This document shows, piece after piece, positions 33,795-43,388 of a stretch of 64,000 nucleotides of DNA. The position numbers and the translations under genes were made by a program. The stretch is from Pirellula staleyi DSM 6068 (GTDB taxonomy: Bacteria; Planctomycetota; Planctomycetia; Pirellulales; Pirellulaceae). The notes under the pieces were generated by a model that saw only the letters and a program-made list of their open reading frames with translations, made no database searches and was not told where the DNA came from. How positions within the stretch are numbered: the first letter of the stretch is position 1; each line of letters starts with the position of its first letter. The stretch is from positions 1,116,001 to 1,180,000 of the forward strand of contig NC_013720.1 in assembly GCF_000025185.1 (NCBI RefSeq), written 5' to 3'.

Positions 33795-36700
33795 ATGCTT
33801 CCTGTGCTTCCGCATCACTCGCGCCCCCTCGCGCTGGCACTTGCACTGCTCGCGACGCTGGTCAGCAGCAGCTTGCTCGCACAAGATCCGTTTGCCCTCG
33901 GCGTGCGCGAAACCCCGTGGCTCCCTCCAGCCGATCAGCAAAAGGCCTTTAAGCTTCCCGATGGGTTTTCGATTAACCTCGTCGCCGCCGAGCCGCAAAT
34001 TCAAAAGCCGCTGAACATGGCGTTCGACGTGCGGGGGCGCATCTGGCTCACCGATTCGGTCGAATATCCCTACGCTGCGCCGCTTGATAAGCCGGGGCGC
34101 GACACCGTCAAGATCCTCGAAGATGTCGACCGCGATGGCCACTACGAAAAAGTGACCACCTTTGCCGATGGACTCAACATTCCGATCGGAATCTATCCAC
34201 ATGCCAAGGGATGCATCGTTTACAGCATCCCCAACGTCTGGCTCCTGGAAGATACCGACGGCGACGACAAGTGCGATAAGCGAACGATTCTCTACGGCCC
34301 TTTCGATCACACACGCGATACGCACGGCATGGTGAATGCCATGCGTCGCGGCTTCGATGGCTGGCTCTATGCCTGCCACGGCTTCAACAATCAGAGCAAA
34401 GTGCAAGGTTCCGATGGTCACCCAATCGAGATGAACTCGGGCAACACATTTCGGATGCGACTCGACGGCTCGCGCGTCGAGAACTTCACGTTTGGCCAAG
34501 TGAATCCGTTCGGCATGGCGATCAACAATCACTTTCAGCTCTTCACCGCCGACTGCCACAGTAAGCCACTCTACGCCCTGATTCCTGGCGGATCGTATCC
34601 CAGTTTTGGTCGTCCGCACGATGGTCTTGGATTCGTTCCCGAAGTGATGACGCACCTGCATGGCAGCACCGCGATTTGCGGCGTCACGCTGGTGACAGGA
34701 GACGTTTTTCCCGAGGAATTTCAGGGAAAAGTGCTCAGCGGCAACGTGATGACGAGCCGTATCAACTGCAACATGCTCGAGAGTCATGGCAGCACCATCA
34801 AAGCGGTGGAGCAGCCTGATTTTCTTTCGACCACCGACCCTTGGTTTCGTCCGGTCGATGTGCAGATGGGGCCCGATGGTGCGCTTTATATTTTGGACTT
34901 CTACAACCGGATTATTGGCCACTATGAAGTGCCGCTTACGCATCCCGGGCGCGATCGGACGAGTGGTCGCATCTGGCGCGTGACTTACACCAAAAACTCT
35001 CCCAAGGTTCCCGCAGCGGTTGATCTGACACAGCTCCCTGCTGCGGAACTTCTGGAAGCTTGCAATCATCCCGTGATCGCGCAGCGACTACTGGCGCTCC
35101 ATCAGCTGAGCGACGTGGTCTATCCCCAGCAAACCGAAGCTGTGCAGCAGTTATGGCGCGCCGATCTCGCGCCGCGCAGTCTCATCGCGCTGGCCTGGAC
35201 ACTCGCGCGCCACGACGCGCTCGCTGCCGACAAGCTGGCGAAACTCGCCGCGCACGACCAGAGCGAAGTTCGCACGCACGCGATGCGAATCGCCGGTTTT
35301 CTCGGGAAAAAGCAGCAAGATTCGTCCATTCCGCTCGTGTCGAAAGGAATCGGCGACACCGACGGCCACGTGCGACTCGCCGCGCTCGAAGCGGCTGCCA
35401 AGTTCGATAGTCGCGAGCTAATGACGCAGATTTCCGAGACGTTTTCGAAACCGACCGACGATGTTTTCGCATTACAAGCTGCCAAGATCGCGCTCCGCGA
35501 TCAGCTAGCGCGACTTTCGACTCCATCGAGCAACGACTGGCAATACGTAGGCATCCTTAAGTCCAAAATCGTCGCGAGCGCTGTCCCTGCGGTGAAGAAC
35601 GAGCTGGGTGGCAATCTCGCAGCCGAACTGTTCAAACTCGATCACGACCTGCACCCTACCGACTGGCAAGTGCTGGCCGAACATGCCGCGCGCTACGCGA
35701 GTGAAACCAAGCGCGCGACTTTGCTCGCCGATATCGATGCGCTCGCCAAGCGAAAACAGTTGCCGCTGCACACACTCATGCAAGCGGTCGCGCGTGGGGC
35801 CCAGCAGCGCGGCGGCGGTGTTCCTCCTGTATGGATCGAGCATCTCACCAAGCTGATGGCTACGACACTGACCATCAACGACGATACGCCTCTTGGCTGG
35901 AACTGCTTTACGCTCGATGGTCAGCCGATCACTCCGATGATCTGGGAAGCGAACTGGCGCAAAGCGACCGACGAAGACAGCTATTTGATGTACACCAGTT
36001 TGCCAGCTGGCGAACAGCGGACCAGCATGCTTCGTAGCGATCCGTTCAAAATTCCCGAAGAACTGAGCTTCTGGAGCTGTGGTCACGTCGGTTTCACGGG
36101 AGCCCCGAGCAATCATAAAAACAAGATTCGTCTGGTAGATGCTGCCACGGGCGAGATGCTGATCGAGTCGGAACCACCGCGCAACGACATTGCGCATCGC
36201 ATCGTGTGGGACCTAAAAAAGTTCGCTGGCCGACCTGGAAAGATCGAACTGGTCGACAGCGACGACGGCACGGGCTATGCCTGGATTGCGGCGGGCCATT
36301 TCTCGCTGAAGACGCTTAACGTTAGCGACTGGGAAGCAGCCGCCACGACAGCGCTCGAGTTAGTCAAGACTTGGAAACTTCGCGATGCACAGCCGGCGAT
36401 TGTCGCGCTCGTTTCGTCGTCGCGCGCTCCTTCGGGGCTACGCCGTACAGCAGCCGAAACACTCGCGTCGCTCGAAGGCTCTGCGATCGTTTCCGCTTTG
36501 GCAGGGAGCCTGATTTTTGATCTTCCTGAAGCGCTTCGCAGCGAGGTTTCGGCTGCCATCACCAGCACCAGCGCAGAAGCGCGCGAGAAGTCACTCGCGC
36601 TGTTGCTTTCACGCCTCGCATCGCGCGAACAAGAGCGGGTGACGCAGCTGCTCGCAACCGATGCTGCTGGCACGGCCCTCTTCACACAGCTTATCGAGCG

Positions 36701-37301
36701 CGGCATTCTTCCCGCACGACTTCTTGCGGTCCGGACCATCGAGCAATCGGCCATGGCATCAGCCACGAAAAACGATGCTGAGAAACTGACGGCGATCAAA
36801 GCAGCGCTTCCAGCGGAGGCGGCGAACCTCGATCAGCTAATCGAGGAAAAGCAAAAAACAATTGCTTCGCTCACAGCGGATCTAGCACGCGGCCAGCAAA
36901 TCTTCACCAAGAGCTGCGCCAACTGTCATCAAGTTGCTGGAGCGGGTGCGATTGTCGGTCCTCAGCTCGACGGCATTGGCCTGCGCGGTCGTCAGCGGCT
37001 GCTGGAAGATATGCTCGACCCTCATCGCAACGTCGATGTTGCCTTCCGCACCACCACGCTCCTGCTCGACGACGGCCGCGTCATCACTGGCCTCGTGCGA
37101 CGGGAAGAAGGGGCCACACTAGTTCTGGCCGATCCCCAAGGTAAAGAACAGTTCGTGGAGAAAGCCTCGATCGAACAGCGCAAGCAAACCCCTCTCTCGC
37201 TGATGCCCGAAAACATCGCCCGCGAACTCCCCTCCGAAGATCTCGCCCACCTCGTCGCCTGGCTCATCGCTCAAAAGCAGGCCAAAGAACCCATGCCTTA
37301 G
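33795..37301 (+). CDS. Giant secreted PVC-type dehydrogenase propeller, HEAT and cytochrome c protein
   Basis: The 1168-residue protein has a signal peptide (hydrophobic 8-27, ending SSLLAQ). The beta-propeller occupies about 45-415 (GFSINLVAAEPQIQKP, VWLLEDTDGDDKCD, PDGALYILDFYNR). HEAT repeats follow from about 430 to 620, then a beta-sandwich-like region at 690-840, more helical repeats, and a C-terminal heme-binding domain with CANCH near 1040. The last part (GLVRREEGATLVLADPQGKE, then SLMPENIARELP) matches the planctomycete heme domain. It combines in one chain what the genes at 19 and 3054 split between two. It is probably an extracytoplasmic redox enzyme for a carbohydrate-like substrate, which remains undefined. 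Confidence 0.9.
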   Translation: MLPVLPHHSRPLALALALLATLVSSSLLAQDPFALGVRETPWLPPADQQKAFKLPDGFSINLVAAEPQIQKPLNMAFDVRGRIWLTDSVEYPYAAPLDKPGRDTVKILEDVDRDGHYEKVTTFADGLNIPIGIYPHAKGCIVYSIPNVWLLEDTDGDDKCDKRTILYGPFDHTRDTHGMVNAMRRGFDGWLYACHGFNNQSKVQGSDGHPIEMNSGNTFRMRLDGSRVENFTFGQVNPFGMAINNHFQLFTADCHSKPLYALIPGGSYPSFGRPHDGLGFVPEVMTHLHGSTAICGVTLVTGDVFPEEFQGKVLSGNVMTSRINCNMLESHGSTIKAVEQPDFLSTTDPWFRPVDVQMGPDGALYILDFYNRIIGHYEVPLTHPGRDRTSGRIWRVTYTKNSPKVPAAVDLTQLPAAELLEACNHPVIAQRLLALHQLSDVVYPQQTEAVQQLWRADLAPRSLIALAWTLARHDALAADKLAKLAAHDQSEVRTHAMRIAGFLGKKQQDSSIPLVSKGIGDTDGHVRLAALEAAAKFDSRELMTQISETFSKPTDDVFALQAAKIALRDQLARLSTPSSNDWQYVGILKSKIVASAVPAVKNELGGNLAAELFKLDHDLHPTDWQVLAEHAARYASETKRATLLADIDALAKRKQLPLHTLMQAVARGAQQRGGGVPPVWIEHLTKLMATTLTINDDTPLGWNCFTLDGQPITPMIWEANWRKATDEDSYLMYTSLPAGEQRTSMLRSDPFKIPEELSFWSCGHVGFTGAPSNHKNKIRLVDAATGEMLIESEPPRNDIAHRIVWDLKKFAGRPGKIELVDSDDGTGYAWIAAGHFSLKTLNVSDWEAAATTALELVKTWKLRDAQPAIVALVSSSRAPSGLRRTAAETLASLEGSAIVSALAGSLIFDLPEALRSEVSAAITSTSAEAREKSLALLLSRLASREQERVTQLLATDAAGTALFTQLIERGILPARLLAVRTIEQSAMASATKNDAEKLTAIKAALPAEAANLDQLIEEKQKTIASLTADLARGQQIFTKSCANCHQVAGAGAIVGPQLDGIGLRGRQRLLEDMLDPHRNVDVAFRTTTLLLDDGRVITGLVRREEGATLVLADPQGKEQFVEKASIEQRKQTPLSLMPENIARELPSEDLAHLVAWLIAQKQAKEPMP

Positions 37302-37428
37302 AAGCCGCTTGAGGGAACCGAGAAGGAAACCAATTTCCAGCAAATGAACGGCTTTACAGGCGGTGCCGGTAACGGATCGATGCAGGCTACAAGTTAGTCT
37401 GCTTTCAAGCGGTGGCGAACTGAAGAGA

Positions 37429-37626
37429 CTACTGGACGTCGCGATGCGACTGGCGTTTGGCGAGATTAGTTGCCAGTTCAGCGGCGGCTTGATCGGGAGT
37501 TAGCTCGACGATCTTACCATCGCGCCAGATCACTATCTCCGTGTGTGACTGTCTCGCACGCTCAATGACGGTTTGACAGGCGATCTTAAACGCTGCGTCG
37601 GCTTTTTCGATCAGTGAGTCACTCAT
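37429..37626 (-). CDS. Small protein, 65 residues
   Basis: The product (starts MSDSLIEKADAAFKIA, contains TEIVIWRDGKIVELTPDQA) is acidic-amphipathic, with a short beta hairpin around IVIWRDGKIVEL. It resembles small conserved planctomycete proteins of unknown function, and some toxin-antitoxin partners have this look. I see no cognate toxin next to it. The start codon lies 9 bases downstream of a family B hairpin (37635-37655), so the repeat is in its leader. The upstream gene (PIN/TRAM) ends 60 bases earlier on the same strand. Confidence 0.6.
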   Translation of the reverse strand: MSDSLIEKADAAFKIACQTVIERARQSHTEIVIWRDGKIVELTPDQAAAELATNLAKRQSHRDVQ

Positions 37627-37634
37627 GTAGTCCT

Positions 37635-37655
37635 GGCAGGCGGGAGCCTGCCCTA
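37635..37655 (-). repeat. Family B palindrome, copy 2
   Basis: GGCAGGC-GGGA-GCCTGCC followed by CTA is an exact 21-base reverse complement of 2715-2735. It sits between the PIN/TRAM stop and the small-protein start. Confidence 0.8.
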
Positions 37656-37685
37656 CAAGAAATGCGCGAGGGAGAGGTGGGCAGA

Positions 37686-38726
37686 TTAAGCGTTGCTGGT
37701 GGGGGCGAAGCGGCCGAAGATCATGCGACCGGCGGAGGTTTGCAGCACACTGGTGACGCTGACGAGAATCTCTTTGCCGATATGGTCGCGCCCTTGTTCG
37801 ACCACGATCATGGTGCCGTCGTCGAGGTAGCCGACCCCTTGGCCCATCGCTTCGCCCGGTTTGACGATCTTGACCATGAAGGTTTCGCCCGGCAAGAAGA
37901 CCGGTTTAAGGCTGTTCGCAATGTCGTTGAGATTGATCACTTGCACATTGTGCAGCCGAGCGACTTTGTTGAGGTTGTAGTCGCCGGTGACGATCTTCCC
38001 CTCTAAGTGCTTGGCCAAAAGGACCAGCTTCATGTCGACCGCTTGTCCAGCCATCTCGGGGAGTTCGCGATCGTACATCTTCAGATCGACCGATTCGTTG
38101 CTGCGAAGTCGGTTGAGAATATCGAGTCCACGACGACCGCGAGCGCGGCGGAGCTTATCGCTCGAGTCGGCAATCCCTTGCAGTTCGCTCAGAACAAAGC
38201 GCGGCATGATCAGCTGATTATCGAGGACGTTGGTCTCGACCAAGTCGGCGATACGTCCATCGATCACCACACTGGTGTCGAGCACATATGGCTTAAGCCC
38301 CTTCACTTCCTTCGCAAATTCGACGTAAGGAATGATGAAGCGGAAGTCGTCTTTGGTTTGAATCAAAACGGTGATGCAGGTGTAGGAGAGAACCATCCCC
38401 AGAATCAGCTGCACGCCGGTCCGGATATCTTGGATGTACTTGCCGGTGGCACCCACTTCGAGCAGCGGCGAAAGGGCCAGCATGAAGATGTAGGTGAGGA
38501 GCACGCCGACGAGGAGGCCGAAGTAGACAGCGGAAATGACTTCGATTTGCTTGCGGGGGATGAAGACGTCGAGCGTGATGACGCCACTGGCCAGCAGCAA
38601 GATGCTGCCAAACAGCGCCCAGGGCAAGAGTGGCGAGCCTGCTTGTTCGTTGGAAAAACGGACAAAGAGCGTGGCAACGCCAACCGCCACGACCATGAAC
38701 ACGCAGCGGAGAATGAGCAGTGGCAT
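37686..38726 (-). CDS. PIN/TRAM-domain membrane protein (YacL-type)
   Basis: The 346-residue protein has four N-terminal membrane helices (about 3-25, 33-55, 65-90, 105-130). A PIN ribonuclease-like domain starts at YVLDTSVVIDGRIADLV near 165, with further acidic residues in ELQGIADSSDKLRR and GDYNLNKVA. A C-terminal TRAM domain (GYLDDGTMIVVEQGRDHIG) should bind RNA. The layout is that of the widespread YacL family. A membrane-attached RNA-processing or decay role is likely but unproven. It is upstream of the small-protein gene and may be co-transcribed with it. Confidence 0.9.
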   Translation of the reverse strand: MPLLILRCVFMVVAVGVATLFVRFSNEQAGSPLLPWALFGSILLLASGVITLDVFIPRKQIEVISAVYFGLLVGVLLTYIFMLALSPLLEVGATGKYIQDIRTGVQLILGMVLSYTCITVLIQTKDDFRFIIPYVEFAKEVKGLKPYVLDTSVVIDGRIADLVETNVLDNQLIMPRFVLSELQGIADSSDKLRRARGRRGLDILNRLRSNESVDLKMYDRELPEMAGQAVDMKLVLLAKHLEGKIVTGDYNLNKVARLHNVQVINLNDIANSLKPVFLPGETFMVKIVKPGEAMGQGVGYLDDGTMIVVEQGRDHIGKEILVSVTSVLQTSAGRMIFGRFAPTSNA

Positions 38727-39050
38727 CGGCAGACTTGGATGTTAGTTGACGGAACGCGGCCAGCAGTGCGCGGGCGAGCGGCAATGCTGGGAGGTGGGAT
38801 GGAAGCGTGGCGGGGACCGAACGAGCATGCACTCGCTTCGGTGGCAGGCTATCGCGAAACAACGCAACAGCTGCTGATGAAAAAAGTGACCCTCCAACCG
38901 CTTCCGGGCGATTGTCGTGTCGACCTTTTGGTCCTGAATGCCTGCTTCTCTCTGGTGGAGAGAGTATAGCATACGTCGGTGGAGCGCCGACTACCCCCAG
39001 ATTCAGCGAGAAGCCGGGAAGTTACACGCCCCTTAAGGTACTGAAGATCG
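38727..39050. other. 324-base region without a recognised feature
   Basis: The gap lies between the PIN/TRAM start and the dGTPase-like stop on the minus strand. Short frames here lack protein-like character. A small CTCTC-GAGAG hairpin near 38949-38964 is the only structure. Confidence 0.4.
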
Positions 39051-40184
39051 CTAGCTGGCCCCCGCAAACGACTGATGGAACGTCTGGTCGCAGAAGCGGT
39101 CAGTCATCCCTGCCAGGTAGTCGCCGATGCTGCGGGGGAGCCCCACCTGCTCGGCGCGAACGCGAAACCGCTCGGGAAGTAGGTCGACCCGCTCTAAATA
39201 GCCGTGAAACATCGCGCGGAGTCGTTGCTGTGCGAGAGACCGCACCACAACGAGCTTGGGATGACGATAGACGCGCTCGTAGAGGAACTTTTCGAGCTCC
39301 TTTTTCTTCTCCGATAATTCTTGCGACGGAGCGATCAGCAGCCCTAGGCGGCGGGCTTCAGCAGCGGAGGCTGGCGCTCGCTCGACGAGTGTTTTCGAAG
39401 TAGTTTCGAGCAAATCGGTGACTTGGCGATAGAGCAATTCGTGCACCACCGCTTTGCGGAGGACATCGGCATTCATGTCGACATAGCGGCTCTTCACGGT
39501 GGCCATCGCTTCGCGCACGAGGGTGCACTCGAGCAAGTCGTCGATCGTTACGAGTCCGAGCTTCACCGCATCGTCGCTGTCGTGCGCGTCGTAGGTCATG
39601 CTGTCAGCCGCTTCGACCACTTGCACTTCGAGGAGTGGCCCATCGACCTGGTTGGCAGCAGCCGACTTATCGACGCGCGTCTGTTGTCCTTCGAGGACTT
39701 CATAGGTGAGGTTTAGCCCGGGAAAGCGGGGATAGCGTCCCTCGAGCTGCTCGGCGATCACCAGCGCATTGTGGTTGTGCGAGAAGCCCCCTTCAGCAGC
39801 CAGGCATTCATCGAGTGCATCTTCTCCGGCATGACCGAACGGTGGATGGCCGATGTCATGAAACAGCGCGAGCGCCTCGACGAGATCTTCGTTCAAGCGC
39901 AGCGCGCGGGCCACGGTGCGTGCGAGGCTCGAAACCTCGTGGGTGTGGGTCAGCCGCGTTCGGTGATAGTCTCCCATGTCGCCGGTGAAGACCTGCATCT
40001 TGCCACTCAAGCGCCGAAACGCGCTGCAGTGGACAATGCGATCGCGATCGCGCTGAAACGCGCCACGGTAGGGAACCGCTTCCTCGGGATACTTTCGTCC
40101 GCGCGATTGATGGCTCGCCAAAGCATAGGGAGCGAGAAACGAGGTCTCGCGCTCAAGTGTCGATTGCAGCAGAGAATTGGTCAT
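39051..40184 (-). CDS. Deoxyguanosinetriphosphate triphosphohydrolase-like protein
   Basis: The ATG at 40184 gives 377 residues. The sequence shows the dGTPase hallmarks: RGAFQRDRDRIVHCSAFRRL near 40-60, TRLTHTHEVSSLAR near 76-89, the HD pair in LFHDIGHPPFGH (His109, Asp110) and DSMTYDAHDSDDA later. These HD-fold enzymes hydrolyse dNTPs to nucleosides and triphosphate and shape dNTP pools. The length is typical of the dGTPase-like class with a C-terminal helical domain. A longer frame upstream of 40184 lacks family signature. It follows the ABC exporter gene on the same strand after about 95 bases. Confidence 0.92.
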   Translation of the reverse strand: MTNSLLQSTLERETSFLAPYALASHQSRGRKYPEEAVPYRGAFQRDRDRIVHCSAFRRLSGKMQVFTGDMGDYHRTRLTHTHEVSSLARTVARALRLNEDLVEALALFHDIGHPPFGHAGEDALDECLAAEGGFSHNHNALVIAEQLEGRYPRFPGLNLTYEVLEGQQTRVDKSAAANQVDGPLLEVQVVEAADSMTYDAHDSDDAVKLGLVTIDDLLECTLVREAMATVKSRYVDMNADVLRKAVVHELLYRQVTDLLETTSKTLVERAPASAAEARRLGLLIAPSQELSEKKKELEKFLYERVYRHPKLVVVRSLAQQRLRAMFHGYLERVDLLPERFRVRAEQVGLPRSIGDYLAGMTDRFCDQTFHQSFAGAS

Positions 40185-40279
40185 AATCCCAGGGAAATCA
40201 GGCAGATCGTAAGGGGCGTCGAAGAGCGAATCACAAGGCCAACTGGCGAAACACATTACCGCTGGCCGAATAACATAGC

Positions 40280-42367
40280 TTATGCCGAGGGGTTCGCGTC
40301 GCTCGGTTCTGTCATCGCAGCCGGAGTGACCGAAGGGGCGATGGTCGCTGGCGGACTCCCCGCCGTTTGCACTTCCTGAGGAAGTGGTCCTTCGACATGG
40401 GTGGTGGCCGATTCGAGCATCGTCGGCTGATTGCGCTCGATGTGCAGCGCTTCGACAATCTGCGCCCCGCGCGCAAACTGCGCCAGGAGCGAGGCATATT
40501 CGCCACGCTTGGCCACCAGCTGGTCGTGCGTGCCACGCTCGATGATCTTCCCTTGCTCGAGAACCAGCACCAAGCTGGCATCGCGAATCGTACTCAACCG
40601 ATGCGCGACGACAAAGCTCGTCCGCCCCGCCAGCAGTTTGGCGAGCGAACGCTGAATGCGCAGCTCGGTGAGGGTGTCGATGCTGCTGGTGGCTTCGTCG
40701 AGGATCAAAATGCGAGGCTGAGCCACCATCGCCCGCGCGAAGCAAACAAGTTGACGTTGCCCGAGCGACAGCTGCGCGCCGCGCTCCCCCACCTGCGTAT
40801 CGAGTCCACTGGGGAGCGATTCCATGAGGTCGATGCAATCGAGATCCACGAGCGCCTGTCTGACTTCCTCGTCGGTGGCACTGGGACGACCGAGGCGAAT
40901 GTTTTCGCGGATCGTTCCGGTAAACAAAAAGTTCTGCTGCAGCACGATACCCATCTGATGATGGAGCGAATCGCCGGTGATCTCGCGGGTGCTATGTCCG
41001 TCGAATTTCACGTCGCCTGATTGCGGACGATAGAACCGGGCAATCAAGTTGATGATCGAACTTTTACCACTCCCAGTACGACCGACCAGCGCGATGCTTT
41101 GGCCGGGCTCGGCAGTGAAATCGATATCGTGGAGCACGGGACGGGCGGGGTCGTAACCGAAAGAAACCCCTTGAAATTCGACCTTTCCGGCCAGTGGCGG
41201 AAGGTCGTGAGCATCGGGAGCATCTTCCCATTCGGGTTTTTCGTCGAGCAGGGCAAACACACGCTCGGCACCTGCCATCGCGGTGAGCGCTTGGTTGTAC
41301 TGATTGCCGAGAATCTGAATGGGACTGAAGAAAATGTTCGCCAGGAAGAAGAAGTAAATCAGTTCGCCAGCGGGCTTCGCGATGTCGGGATCGAGCACGC
41401 GATAGCCACCAATCAGCAGCAGCGCGACAATAAAACTTTGGCTACTCAGTTCGAGCAGCGGGAGCAGCCGACCTTCCATGCGCGCTGCTTTCACCACGTT
41501 TTCGCCATGCCAGGCAAGCAAGTCGCGAAACAATTTGGTGTTGAGTTCTTCGCGCACAAAACCTTGTGTCACACGAATGCCGGCTATCGATTCGGCCAAG
41601 GTGGCGGTGAGGCGGCTGAAGCTTTCCTGCACCACCCGATACGCGCCGCTCAGCTGCTTGCGAAAGTATTGATTCACCACCCACAGCACCGGGCTGATCG
41701 CCGCCACCACGCTGAACATCGCCCAGTCGTAGTAGAGCATCACCGAGGCAGCGACCATCATCTGTCCCACACCTACCAGGGTCACAAACAGAACATCTTG
41801 CACACCGACGCGGAGCGCTTCACAGTCGCTAGTGACGCGGCTGATGATGCGGCCAATTTTCGTTTTGCTGAAGAAGCTCATCGGCATCCGCTGCAAGTGC
41901 GCGAAGATCGCATTCCGCAGGTCGTGGATCACCGCTTCGCCCAGCTCGAGCGCTAGCCGTTGCCGAAAATGAAACACCACCTGCGTGCTTCCCGCGAGGA
42001 GCAGCAGCCCCAAGGCGCCTGCAAGAATCGAGGAGAACTCGGCGTGACCTGCGATGGGCCCTTCAATCACCGCGCCAATGGTCCACGCAATCGCGGGGAG
42101 CTGAAACGCGCGTAAGAAAACGCACACAAACAGCACGTTTCGCTTGAAGGCGTAGGGGCGTGTGTACGAGAGCAAACGGGTGATGAGCCGCAGATCGAGC
42201 GGGCGCTTATCGGGCTCGCGATCATCATCGCGACGGGGCGCGGTGATCGACAGTTTCGGAATCGCGCGCTCCGAAGCACTTGCTACAGCAGTTTTCTCAG
42301 GGGTTCCCTTCGAACTGGCCGGGAGCTCGGAACTGGCAATCGTGTTTGACGTCGTCCCTGGTCCCAT
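40280..42367 (-). CDS. ABC-type exporter, fused membrane and ATPase domains
   Basis: With the ATG at 42367, the product is 695 residues (a start at 42484 would add 39). It has six membrane helices (about 65-350) and an ATPase domain with Walker A GRTGSGKSS near 430, the LSLGQRQLVCFARAMV signature and Walker B LILDEATSSID. This is the MsbA/LmrA-like half-transporter layout that forms homodimers and flips lipids, drugs or peptides out of the cytoplasm. The 60-residue N-terminal extension and 70-residue C-terminal tail (Pro/Ala/Thr-rich) are probably disordered. The substrate is unknown. Confidence 0.9.
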   Translation of the reverse strand: MGPGTTSNTIASSELPASSKGTPEKTAVASASERAIPKLSITAPRRDDDREPDKRPLDLRLITRLLSYTRPYAFKRNVLFVCVFLRAFQLPAIAWTIGAVIEGPIAGHAEFSSILAGALGLLLLAGSTQVVFHFRQRLALELGEAVIHDLRNAIFAHLQRMPMSFFSKTKIGRIISRVTSDCEALRVGVQDVLFVTLVGVGQMMVAASVMLYYDWAMFSVVAAISPVLWVVNQYFRKQLSGAYRVVQESFSRLTATLAESIAGIRVTQGFVREELNTKLFRDLLAWHGENVVKAARMEGRLLPLLELSSQSFIVALLLIGGYRVLDPDIAKPAGELIYFFFLANIFFSPIQILGNQYNQALTAMAGAERVFALLDEKPEWEDAPDAHDLPPLAGKVEFQGVSFGYDPARPVLHDIDFTAEPGQSIALVGRTGSGKSSIINLIARFYRPQSGDVKFDGHSTREITGDSLHHQMGIVLQQNFLFTGTIRENIRLGRPSATDEEVRQALVDLDCIDLMESLPSGLDTQVGERGAQLSLGQRQLVCFARAMVAQPRILILDEATSSIDTLTELRIQRSLAKLLAGRTSFVVAHRLSTIRDASLVLVLEQGKIIERGTHDQLVAKRGEYASLLAQFARGAQIVEALHIERNQPTMLESATTHVEGPLPQEVQTAGSPPATIAPSVTPAAMTEPSDANPSA

Positions 42368-42591
42368 GGAAGTTCGGAAGCATTGTCCGACATTCGAGAA
42401 GGTTGGCACTGGCAAGAGCGGGCACTCGCCTGAAGCGACACGTCCGTCGTCGCCTCGGTTCACACAAAATAGTGCCGATGCCAAAGCAGCAAAGTGCTGA
42501 AATCACTTGCTTTAAGATAATCCCCGTACCCATCTTTCGGCAGCGGGGAAACGCACTTTGGCGAAGAAATTCTGGCTGAAATCGCCAGGCG

Positions 42592-43029
42592 TTAAGCCGT
42601 TACGGGCTGACGCAGCGTGTCGAGCACTGCGGATTGCCAGCGGCGAATGCGCGAGCAAACCATCGTGATCACCGACACCAAGTCTTCGCGATCGATCGGC
42701 TTCAGCAGGTAGTCGCTGGCCCCAAATTCGACCGCTTCGGCGATGCGATCCCAAGTGCTATGTCCGGTCAGGAACACCACTTGTGTCCAGGCGTTCTGCC
42801 CCTTGGCAAATCGCAGCATCTCCAGACCGTCGATCCCCGGCATCTCGATATCCGAGATGAGCAGATCACAGCAGTGACGCTGAATCCACTTTTGAGCCTC
42901 GGCTGGGTTATTGAGCGTGGTGATGACCACATCGTCGGGGAGAGCCGAGCTGAGGTAACTCGACACCAGACGGGTGATCGAAGGGTCGTCGTCCACAACG
43001 AGAAGATTCAACTTACGATGGCTACTCAT
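42592..43029 (-). CDS. Stand-alone response regulator receiver protein
   Basis: The ATG at 43029 gives 145 residues; one at 43044 is also possible. The receiver fold is complete: LLVVDDDPSITRL with the acidic pair, phospho-acceptor Asp in LLISDIEMPGIDGLEML, Thr in VVFLTGHS and Lys in DYLLKPID. No output domain follows, so it is a CheY-like signalling protein or a phospho-relay intermediate. No histidine kinase lies beside it. The reason for its place between an exporter and a Ycf48-like gene is not apparent. Confidence 0.88.
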   Translation of the reverse strand: MSSHRKLNLLVVDDDPSITRLVSSYLSSALPDDVVITTLNNPAEAQKWIQRHCCDLLISDIEMPGIDGLEMLRFAKGQNAWTQVVFLTGHSTWDRIAEAVEFGASDYLLKPIDREDLVSVITMVCSRIRRWQSAVLDTLRQPVTA

Positions 43030-43388
43030 CAGACTGGCTCTCATGGTGCGGGTGGTGCGGCGTCGTGGCACTCCGAGAGGAGATTGCCAGCGATTGCGAC
43101 AGAAAAACTTACTCCAAGAAAGTTCATGGCGTCTGACCTGCCGCCACCGATTGTCGTCTCCACACTTTCCCGGCGCTGCCGCAGGCGAAAGTCGGGGCCA
43201 CTACAATCAGCACGTAAGCCAATGCCATTAAATGACTTAGCGGCGACACTAGCCCCAACAAATCGACCTGGGAGTTTTTGCCAGATTTCTCTACAATCTT
43301 GCCCTGGGTAGGACTGCGCGCAGCAGGATGCAGGCGTTGCCACTACCATCCTGAGCTATGAGCAACACATCCCACGGAGGGGATTTCG
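43030..43388. other. 359-base divergent intergenic region
   Basis: This is the spacer between the response-regulator start and the Ycf48-like gene start. A TACAAT box near 43297-43302 may be a -10 for the plus-strand gene, but no matching -35 is seen. No repeat or RNA is recognised. Confidence 0.35.

Noticed and set aside
33591-35069. 492-codon minus-strand frame opposite the propeller/HEAT/cytochrome gene
   Set aside because: It is antisense to clear propeller motifs and its translation has no family signature.
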